Shown here: positions 1 through 7,716 of the stretch, in pieces
Numbering within the stretch: the stretch's first letter is position 1
Layout: each line of letters opens with the position of its first letter
Source: Cytophagaceae bacterium
Lineage (GTDB): Bacteria; Bacteroidota; Bacteroidia; Cytophagales; Flexibacteraceae
Length of the DNA stretch: 44,406 bases
Assembly (NCBI GenBank): GCA_947464365.1
Contig: CANHWS010000002.1
Location: 1 to 44,406, forward strand
Direction: 5' to 3'
The notes under the pieces: generated by a model
The model's database searches: none
What the model saw: the letters and a program-made list of their open reading frames with translations, nothing else
What the model was told of the DNA's origin: nothing
Position numbers and translations under genes: made by a program

Positions 1-729
1 GACCGCGAAGGTGAAGTCGAGAAATTTAGCAACCCTACTGTCGGAAGTTGGTGGCTCCCAGGCTTCATCAGCATGCCAACCGGACTAACCCCAGGTGTGC
101 GTCCGCTCTACCCTGCAGGGCCAGGAAACTCTTGGGGCCCTTACACCATCGCCAATGCCAACCTCTGGACACGCTACAAGATGGTCCTGAGCCAAGAGTT
201 TTGCACCGTTACCTACCAACCACCCAATGGTGGGCCAGTAGTGGTAGTCAATAGCATCTACATACCGAAGATCGATGCCGATACCTTGGTCACGATCCAG
301 AAACTAAATGCCTATTACGGCACCTCGATCAACAAAATGCCACCCTTGTATCAGTACTGGGATATTATCACAGGCCTACGTGTCTTTATGAATTCGGGCG
401 AGCGGGCTTACGTCTCAAACATCAAGGTAACTTATAGTGGCACACCTGTCTCGGCCAAAGGCCCAATTGATACAGAAAAGCCATCCCTCAAGGTTTGGCC
501 TAACCCTGCCTCTTTGATGGCTGACCATGTTATGGTCAATGTAAAGGGCATTGTCCCAGCCCAAATTAGCCTATCAGATGCCATGGGCCGCAAGGTTTAT
601 TCCAACACCAGCCCTACGAGTGGTGATATAACCATCCCAACTAAAGGGTTAGCTTCTGGTGTCTATACCATACGTTGTTTAGGGGATAATGGCCAACAGC
701 TCAGCCAACGTATTAGTATCCAACGCTAG
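1..729 (+). CDS. T9SS type A sorting domain-containing secreted protein (5' truncated by window edge)
   Basis: Frame 1 is open from base 1 to the TAG at 727-729. The C-terminus 'PSLKVWPNPASL...ISLSDAMGRKVYSN...LASGVYTIRCLGDNGQQLSQRISIQR' has T9SS type A sorting domain hallmarks. Confidence 0.8.
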   Translation, partial: DREGEVEKFSNPTVGSWWLPGFISMPTGLTPGVRPLYPAGPGNSWGPYTIANANLWTRYKMVLSQEFCTVTYQPPNGGPVVVVNSIYIPKIDADTLVTIQKLNAYYGTSINKMPPLYQYWDIITGLRVFMNSGERAYVSNIKVTYSGTPVSAKGPIDTEKPSLKVWPNPASLMADHVMVNVKGIVPAQISLSDAMGRKVYSNTSPTSGDITIPTKGLASGVYTIRCLGDNGQQLSQRISIQR

Positions 730-795
730 GCACGAGATCATCTGTGGGCCCTAACCAAGGTCTGCCAAACACCATCCAAAACCAGCATATCGATC

Positions 796-2445
796 ATGAT
801 CTCATTCTCTAAATCTAGGGGGGCACTTCGGTACATCAAAGTGGCTAGCATCTGCGGATTGGTAGCCCTTTGGCCTGCAATATCCGAGGCCCAGATAACC
901 CTTAATGCACTGACAGACTCACTTTATGTCACTGGCCCATGGACACAACAGGGACGGATCACCTTCAGCAACACCCAACCACGCTACACGCCGGGGGTAA
1001 CACGGTTTGGCATCCAGCTACACAACGGTGCATTCACCAATGTTGACAACCCCATCGACATCACCAACCTGAACGGAAGCCCCATCCTTGGTGCACACGG
1101 CCCGGGTACGGTTTTGGCCTATAACGGCGCCATGGAGGCTGCTGGCGGGCGGACCTTTGCCTCCATCGCCCCCATCAATTATGGCAGGGTCCTGATTGGT
1201 GGGCAAGCCCGGATCAATTTGGTATTGGCAGGTAGTTATTTTACACGTCAATTTTGGTGCTATTCGGACGGCACGGGCACCATCGAGTTTGACTCTGCCT
1301 TCGTGGCCGACCGCACCAACCTCGGCACCGTTGCTAACGGCCTTGGGTCGATCAGGCTCAGCAAGTGCAACCTCCTGACCCATAGCACCAAAAGCCTGCC
1401 AAAGGGATATCGCCCAGGCAATGGTGGTGGCCCAGCCCTAATCAATGCCCACTTGGTTTTTGACGATCGACCGGGTTCGGTCTGGGAAACGCAAACCTTT
1501 CCGCAAGAATATGTAGGTGGTCTCTGGGTCCAATCGGCCTACATGACCCTCAACACCCAAACTGATCTTACCCTGTCTGGTGTTCGTTCTGTATGGACTG
1601 ACTATACCAACTGGGGCGGCACATGGTTCCAGAAACGGAACGCCAAGCTCATCAAACGCGGTCCGGCCAAGCTCATCCTGAGTGGCGACCAAGGCTACAC
1701 CGACAGCAGCCAAGTCTGGATTAAGGATGGGACCATTGTGTTTGCTTCGCCAACCCTCAACCCAGCCTTGGTCAGTTTCTACAACAGCTCCACTGCCCTC
1801 GCAGATGTCGGCAACCACCTGCACCTCACCATTGATAGTGTTGGTTTAGTCCAGCAATCCACACCGAAATTAGTGGCCAAATCCGTCAAACTAATCAGCC
1901 CTAATGCCAGTTACCAACTCCAGATCACAGATACCATCTCAGCCGACACCGTAGCCTGCGCAGGTCGACTTGTGGTTACCTTCCCTGCTGGATATGACCC
2001 ATGGGCGAACGCTCGCCGCAGCATCCACATTATCCAATCGCCTAATATCAGTGGCCGATTTGATAGCCTTGACTTACCAGACTTGACCCCTTATAGCAAT
2101 AGCCTATTCTGGAAAACAGACTCACTTTATATAAATGGTAGCCTCTATATCGACCATGAGGTAGGCATTAGTAATAACCTCAAAGCACTTGTTGCCAAGG
2201 CATGGCCTAATCCGGCTAGTCAGTTGGTCAAAATTCAGCTTCCACTCATCGGCCACGGTGCGGCATCAATCAGCTGGATCAATAGCCTAGGCCAGAGCGT
2301 GGCGACCCAAAACTCAGAGGTGGATGACCAAGGTCAGCTACAACTCAGCCGCAAAATGGGCAAGTCAATCTTGCCCAATGGTCATTATCGCCTCCTGATC
2401 AAAACCAATAAGGGCACTTACACCAGCCAAGTTATCTGGCAATAG
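796..2445 (+). CDS. T9SS-sorted surface/secreted protein with an autotransporter-associated beta-strand-like repeat
   Basis: 549 aa with an N-terminal signal-like segment. 'AKLIKRGPAKLILSGDQGYTDSSQVWIKDGTIVF' resembles the autotransporter-associated repeat. The C-terminus 'AKAWPNPASQ...NGHYRLLIKTNKGTYTSQVIWQ' is T9SS-like. Confidence 0.75.
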   Translation: MISFSKSRGALRYIKVASICGLVALWPAISEAQITLNALTDSLYVTGPWTQQGRITFSNTQPRYTPGVTRFGIQLHNGAFTNVDNPIDITNLNGSPILGAHGPGTVLAYNGAMEAAGGRTFASIAPINYGRVLIGGQARINLVLAGSYFTRQFWCYSDGTGTIEFDSAFVADRTNLGTVANGLGSIRLSKCNLLTHSTKSLPKGYRPGNGGGPALINAHLVFDDRPGSVWETQTFPQEYVGGLWVQSAYMTLNTQTDLTLSGVRSVWTDYTNWGGTWFQKRNAKLIKRGPAKLILSGDQGYTDSSQVWIKDGTIVFASPTLNPALVSFYNSSTALADVGNHLHLTIDSVGLVQQSTPKLVAKSVKLISPNASYQLQITDTISADTVACAGRLVVTFPAGYDPWANARRSIHIIQSPNISGRFDSLDLPDLTPYSNSLFWKTDSLYINGSLYIDHEVGISNNLKALVAKAWPNPASQLVKIQLPLIGHGAASISWINSLGQSVATQNSEVDDQGQLQLSRKMGKSILPNGHYRLLIKTNKGTYTSQVIWQ

Positions 2446-2506
2446 TCTGCACCCGCCTTCAAGTAGCTCCATATACCCTTATTGATAGTACACCTGCCAG
2501 TACCAC

Positions 2507-4711
2507 ATGCAACTACTGAAATCTCATGCCCTAAGGCTGCCCCAAAACCAGCATGTCAGACAACTTAATATATGGTTGCTGGTCATGTTGATTTCTTTGA
2601 TGGTCATCGACCAGAGTTTTGGGCAACAGCAGACACCACAAGGGCCTTCTGGTAGCAAAAACCCGATGGCCACTACTTGGTTTGACCCTGCCAAACTGGT
2701 CGAAACCGGTGTCTATTACTACCCCGAGGCATGGCCTAAATACCAATGGAATCGTGACATCCAGAACATAGCCAAGCTTGGTTTTGAGTACATACATATC
2801 GGCGAGTTTGCCTGGTCAACGATGGAGCCTACCGAGGGTACCTACCGCCTTGGCTGGATTGATACCGTCCTCAACATTGCTGCCCAATACAAGCTCAAGG
2901 TTATCCTTTGTACCCCAACACCAACCCCGCCTGTTTGGCTCTCACGCAATTATCCAGACATCTTGATGGTAAATGGCGCAGGGCGGACCATCAACCATCA
3001 GGGGCGCACCCATGGCAGCTGGTCCAGCAAACGGTTTGAGCAATACGTCAGGACCATTACCACCAAACTGGGCGAGCGTTTTGGCAAACATCCTGCCGTT
3101 TGGGGCTGGCAGCTGGACAACGAACCGAGCCATTATAGCCGGTCCGACTATAGCCCAAATACCCAACAGCATTTTAGACGATGGCTTAAGTCCAAGTACG
3201 GTACCATCGCAAAACTCAATGAGGCTTGGGGTGCTAGCTTTTGGTCTAATACCTACAATGATTTTGACCTGATCAACTGCCCGAATGGCGAGGAAAGCAC
3301 TTCAGGCACCAACCCCCACCAGGTCCTTGATTATCGTCGTTTCTCGGCAGATGCCTGTGCCGAGTTCCTCAGGATGCAGCAGCAGACCCTTCGCCGATAC
3401 ATCAGCCCACGCCAGTTCGTGACCACCAACTTTATGCACTGGCATAGCCCTGTGGACCCATGGCGCAACCAAGATCTAGATGCCGTCACCTACACCATGT
3501 ATCCCGTTTGGGGCGGAGATGCCGACTCGGTCAATAGCCAATCATTTCGGCTCGGCAGCATCGGCAACATCTCTTGGGCTAATGACTATTACCGCAGCAT
3601 CAATGGCCTAACGGGGGTGATGGAGCTACAGCCAGGCCAAGTCAATTGGGGCAAATACAACCCGCAACCGATGCCAGGTGCCGTCCGGATGTGGTTATGG
3701 AACGCTTATAGCGGTGGCCTCAAGCTGATTTGTAGCTATCGGTATCGCCAGCCTAGGTTCGGCAACGAACTCTATCATTATGGCATGGTCGGACCAGATG
3801 GGGTCACCCCATTACCCGGCGGACTCGAGTTCAGCCAGTTTATGCGCGAAATCAAACAACTTCGGCAACAACCCAACCTCAAGGCCGCAGCACCAGCTGA
3901 CTACACTGCACGCAAAGCTGCCATCCTATGGTCGCCTGATAACCACTGGATGCAAGAACACCAAGGTGGCACCAAACAATGGCCAGGCAATTTTGCCCAC
4001 CAGTTCCGCTATTACAACATACTGAAGAGCTTTACCGCCCCAGTGGATTACACAGACACCCTGCGTGACTGGTCAGCTTATCCCTTCCTGATCGTGCCAT
4101 CATTCCAATTGATGAGCTACCAAACGGCAGCAAAGCTGAAGGCCTATGCCGAGGCTGGTGGACAAGTCGTAATCAGCGCCCGTACCGCCCAAATGGACAA
4201 CCGTGGCCACCTCTGGGAAGGTCCTTGGGCACAACCCATCTTGGACCTAATCGGTGCCAAGGCCATCCCCTTCTTCGATCACCTCCCTGCCGAGGCCGCA
4301 CAAGCAGGATCTCTAAAAGTAAAGGATGATGCAAAGACGTATCAATGGTCCACTTGGGGTGATATCATCGACCCTAAACCCGAAACCGAAGTTTGGGCCA
4401 CCTACCAAGATCAGTTCTATGCAAGTCGTCCTGCCGCTACCCACCACAAAGTCGGCAAAGGAGGGGTAACTTATATCGGTGTGCACTCCAAATCTGCTGA
4501 TTTCGAAACGGCCATTCTCCAGAAAGTTTACCAATTGCGCAAAGTTGAGGTTCAGCAAGTCCCCAACGAGCTCCGGATCGATTGGCGAGATGGACACTGG
4601 ATTGCTTGCAACTATGGTACACGCCCAGTCCAGCTGCCAACCCCTGCTAACACCAAGTTCCTGATTGGCCAGCGAACCCTCAAACCTACCGAAGTTGCTG
4701 TCTGGCAATAG
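2507..4711 (+). CDS. Secreted GH42-like beta-galactosidase
   Basis: 734 aa. 'GVYYYPEAWPKYQWNRDIQNIAKLGFEYIHIGEFAWSTMEPTEG', 'WGWQLDNEPSHY' (acid/base Glu region) and 'GVMELQPGQVNWG' (nucleophile Glu region). Signal peptide-like N-terminus. Confidence 0.88.
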   Translation: MQLLKSHALRLPQNQHVRQLNIWLLVMLISLMVIDQSFGQQQTPQGPSGSKNPMATTWFDPAKLVETGVYYYPEAWPKYQWNRDIQNIAKLGFEYIHIGEFAWSTMEPTEGTYRLGWIDTVLNIAAQYKLKVILCTPTPTPPVWLSRNYPDILMVNGAGRTINHQGRTHGSWSSKRFEQYVRTITTKLGERFGKHPAVWGWQLDNEPSHYSRSDYSPNTQQHFRRWLKSKYGTIAKLNEAWGASFWSNTYNDFDLINCPNGEESTSGTNPHQVLDYRRFSADACAEFLRMQQQTLRRYISPRQFVTTNFMHWHSPVDPWRNQDLDAVTYTMYPVWGGDADSVNSQSFRLGSIGNISWANDYYRSINGLTGVMELQPGQVNWGKYNPQPMPGAVRMWLWNAYSGGLKLICSYRYRQPRFGNELYHYGMVGPDGVTPLPGGLEFSQFMREIKQLRQQPNLKAAAPADYTARKAAILWSPDNHWMQEHQGGTKQWPGNFAHQFRYYNILKSFTAPVDYTDTLRDWSAYPFLIVPSFQLMSYQTAAKLKAYAEAGGQVVISARTAQMDNRGHLWEGPWAQPILDLIGAKAIPFFDHLPAEAAQAGSLKVKDDAKTYQWSTWGDIIDPKPETEVWATYQDQFYASRPAATHHKVGKGGVTYIGVHSKSADFETAILQKVYQLRKVEVQQVPNELRIDWRDGHWIACNYGTRPVQLPTPANTKFLIGQRTLKPTEVAVWQ

Positions 4712-4786
4712 TTGGTAATCACCCGTTTGTCAGCCAAGACCGAAAGCATCCCATCCATCTTAAAATCCCGAACAACTCTATCCCCG

Positions 4787-7021
4787 ATGCCCTTCATCAG
4801 CCCCCCTATCCTTCGCCACCTCCGATCCTGCGGTACCCTCCTGAGCCTTATGGCTGGCTTGGCACTCACATCACCCAATTATGGCCTTGCCCAAACCACA
4901 CCCAAACTCGGCATCAACGAGGTCAAACCTGCAACCACTGTTATCAATCCGAATGGTGCAGACAAGTTCTTCGACCGCAAGGAGCTAATGCCGATCGGGG
5001 CCTACTACTACCCCGAGGCATGGCCTGCAAGGCGCTGGGAGCGCGACATCAAACGCATGGCGGAGTTGGGCTTTACCTTCACCCACTTGGGCGAGTTCGC
5101 TTGGGCAGCAATGGAGCCCACCGAAGGCAACTACCGCTTTGGCTGGCTAGATACCACCGTGGCCCTTTGCGCCAAATACGGGGTCAAAGTCATCATGTGT
5201 ACGCCTTCGCCATGCCCACCAGCTTGGCTTTCGGCCAAACACCCCGAGATCCAGATCATGAACGCCGAAGGCCGTACCATGCGTCATGGCGGTAGGCTTC
5301 AGGGTAGCTGGTCCAGCCCCATCTACCGTGAGTATGTCAAAAAGATCGTAACCGAGCTTGGCAAGCGCTATGGCAACAACCCTACTGTCGTCGGCTGGCA
5401 ACTAGACAACGAGCCTAGCCACGGCGGTGCCCATTATGACTATGCACCTGCTGCCCAGACAGCTTTCAGGGCTTGGGTCAAACAAAAATACGGCGTCATC
5501 GATAGCCTCAACAAACATTGGGGAGCCGCTTTTTGGTCCAACACCTACACCAGCTTTGACCAGATCCGGATCCCGAACGACAAGGAATCAACAGCTGGTA
5601 CCAATCCGCACCAAGTGCTGGACTTCCAACGTTTCCAGAGCCAAGAGATGGGTAACTATATGCGTGATCAGACCATGGTTTTGCGCAAGCTCATCAACCC
5701 AAAACAATGGGTGACATCCAACTTCGCCTTCTATAAGTTTTTGCCAGAGGTTAACCTCTATGACAACAAAGACCACCTTGACTTTAGCGCCTTTACCTTC
5801 TATTGGCTCAGCACCTACCTCGACAATGCCCCTGGCAAACTTGGCTATCGACTAGGCAGTGGCCTTGGCACCGCCTTTGCGAGCGATTTCGCTCGTGCCA
5901 CCCATGGTTATACTGGCATTATGGAGCTGCAGCCCGGCCAGATCAACTGGGGAGCCTTCAATCCGCAACCACTACCCGGCGCTGTCAGGATGTGGGTCTG
6001 GCATCACTTTGGGCTAGGCAGCAAATTTGCCTGCACCTATCGGTTTGACAGGCCAACTTATGGTGGCGAGCTCTACCACTACGGGATCATGGACCCAGAT
6101 GGCGTTACCCCAAGTCTAGGTGGCAAAGAATACATCCAGGCTGGTAAGGAGATCGCCTCGCTCAAAAAACTATACAACCCAAAGGCCACGCTACCTGCTG
6201 ATGTGGCAGCCCGCAAAGTGGCCATCCTCTGGAACCAAGACAACCTCTGGGACCTCCAGAACTATCCACACACCAACCAGTGGGATACATGGGAGCATGT
6301 CTATCGCTATTTCTCGGCAGCCAAACGCAGCGGTGCACCAATTGACTTTGTCTCTGAGGACATCGTACTGGACCCTGCCAAGTACCCTACCGCCATCGCC
6401 CCTGCCTATCAGTTAGTCGATGCCAAGCTAGTGGCCCGCTGGCGTACCTATGTGGAGCAAGGTGGCCACCTGATCCTGAGTTGCCGCTCAGGCCAAAAAG
6501 ACCGCAGTGGTCAGCTGTGGGAAGGCCCCTACATCGACCCACTACGCAACCTGATTGGTGCCAACCTGGATTATTATGATCAGCTACCGACAAATGCCAC
6601 AAGTACTCTTGCATTTGCTGGCAAGGAATTCAGCTGGAACAACTGGGGCGAGATCCTGAGTCCACATGCCAAACCAACCTATGGTAGCCCTGCCCAAGTA
6701 TGGGGACAGCATACTAGCCAATTTTATGCAGGCAAAGCTGGGGTGATCCACCGCAAAGTGGGCAAAGGCAGCATCACCTATAACGGCACCGACTCAGACG
6801 ATGGCGAGCTCGAGCTAGCAGTGCTGCAGAAAGTCTATGCTGAGCGCAACATCAAAGCCGAAAACCTCAAGCCCTACTTCTTCAAAGAGTGGCGTGATGG
6901 GTTCTGGGTCGCCGTCAACTACACCAGCGAAGACCAAGATGCCAACCCAGGCCCTAATGCCAAATTCCATTTCGGCAGCCGCACCGTCGCCCCCGGGCAA
7001 GTAGCCGTCTGGACGGAGTAG
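4787..7021 (+). CDS. Secreted GH42-like beta-galactosidase, tandem paralogue
   Basis: The ORF track opens at TTG 4712, but ATG 4787 (MPFISPPILRHL...) precedes a signal-like segment. Same GH42 motifs as the upstream gene: 'GAYYYPEAWPARRWERDIKRMAELGFTFTHLGEFAWAAMEPTEG', 'VGWQLDNEPSHG', 'GIMELQPGQINWG'. Confidence 0.88.
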   Translation: MPFISPPILRHLRSCGTLLSLMAGLALTSPNYGLAQTTPKLGINEVKPATTVINPNGADKFFDRKELMPIGAYYYPEAWPARRWERDIKRMAELGFTFTHLGEFAWAAMEPTEGNYRFGWLDTTVALCAKYGVKVIMCTPSPCPPAWLSAKHPEIQIMNAEGRTMRHGGRLQGSWSSPIYREYVKKIVTELGKRYGNNPTVVGWQLDNEPSHGGAHYDYAPAAQTAFRAWVKQKYGVIDSLNKHWGAAFWSNTYTSFDQIRIPNDKESTAGTNPHQVLDFQRFQSQEMGNYMRDQTMVLRKLINPKQWVTSNFAFYKFLPEVNLYDNKDHLDFSAFTFYWLSTYLDNAPGKLGYRLGSGLGTAFASDFARATHGYTGIMELQPGQINWGAFNPQPLPGAVRMWVWHHFGLGSKFACTYRFDRPTYGGELYHYGIMDPDGVTPSLGGKEYIQAGKEIASLKKLYNPKATLPADVAARKVAILWNQDNLWDLQNYPHTNQWDTWEHVYRYFSAAKRSGAPIDFVSEDIVLDPAKYPTAIAPAYQLVDAKLVARWRTYVEQGGHLILSCRSGQKDRSGQLWEGPYIDPLRNLIGANLDYYDQLPTNATSTLAFAGKEFSWNNWGEILSPHAKPTYGSPAQVWGQHTSQFYAGKAGVIHRKVGKGSITYNGTDSDDGELELAVLQKVYAERNIKAENLKPYFFKEWRDGFWVAVNYTSEDQDANPGPNAKFHFGSRTVAPGQVAVWTE

Positions 7022-7045
7022 TTTGATATTACCTTAATCGCAAAT

Positions 7046-7080
7046 AACAACCCCTGTTCTGTTGGATGGGGGTTGTTTTT
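7046..7080 (+). terminator. Rho-independent terminator after the GH42 pair
   Basis: AACAACCCC (7046-7054) pairs with GGGGTTGTT (7069-7077), followed by TTT. Confidence 0.75.
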
Positions 7081-7101
7081 GGATGGGGGGGGGCTAATCA
7101 A

Positions 7102-7446
7102 CTACCCCACCACCCCATTAATCGCCTCCGCCAATTCGATGTCCTTAGCCGTTACCACATCGCCTTCGTCATGGGTGCTGAGGCTAATGTCCAGCTGGTT
7201 ATAGACATTGGTCCAGAATGGATGATGCTGGGCAGCCTCGGCCAATAGGGCAATGCGCGTGATTACACCAAAAGCTTCGCTAAAGTCCTTGAAGGCAAAG
7301 TGCCTCCGCAGCTCCGACTTTTTGCCCACCGAATGGAACTCCCAGCCAGCAGGCGGATTGAGGGCTAGGTCATGACTTTCGGTTTTTGTGATGGCTGCTG
7401 AGCTGCTGAGGTGCGACGAAAGGTGATCGTCCAGATGCGTTGACAT
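7102..7446 (-). CDS. phhB: 4a-hydroxytetrahydrobiopterin dehydratase (pterin-4a-carbinolamine dehydratase)
   Basis: 114 aa: 'GWEFHSVGKKSELRRHFAFKDFSEAFGVITRIALLAEAAQHHPFWTNVYNQLDISLSTHDEGDVVTAKDIELAEAIN' is the PCD/DCoH signature. Confidence 0.9.
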   Translation of the reverse strand: MSTHLDDHLSSHLSSSAAITKTESHDLALNPPAGWEFHSVGKKSELRRHFAFKDFSEAFGVITRIALLAEAAQHHPFWTNVYNQLDISLSTHDEGDVVTAKDIELAEAINGVVG

Positions 7447-7597
7447 AAGAGAAGTGATTTAATGGAGGCAAGACGGACCAACATTTGGCGATTGTCAAAA
7501 TACGAAATAGGAACTGGGCTTACCAAAGCTCCTGACGATCCGAATCAAAACTCATGCCCCACATAGGCCATCGATACTTTGGTACGGGCAAACCTGC

Positions 7598-7605
7598 TAT
7601 ATTTG
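7598..7605 (+). promoter_or_regulatory. Candidate Bacteroidota -7 element TATATTTG upstream of the subtilase
   Basis: Exact TAnnTTTG match. The nearest upstream TTTG is 16 nt away, shorter than the usual 19-21. Confidence 0.35.
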
Positions 7606-7716
7606 TTCTTGACTAGGGTAAGCTGGCTTAGCAATGGCAAGTTCGCTCAATCCTGATCCATTGATCCTCGAACCGCCCTATATAATTTCACATCACGTCC
7701 AGCTATTACTACACCA

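Noticed and set aside
4712-4786. N-terminal extension of the second GH42 from a TTG codon
   Set aside because: The TTG abuts the previous stop and would bury the signal peptide; ATG 4787 gives a sensible exported N-terminus.
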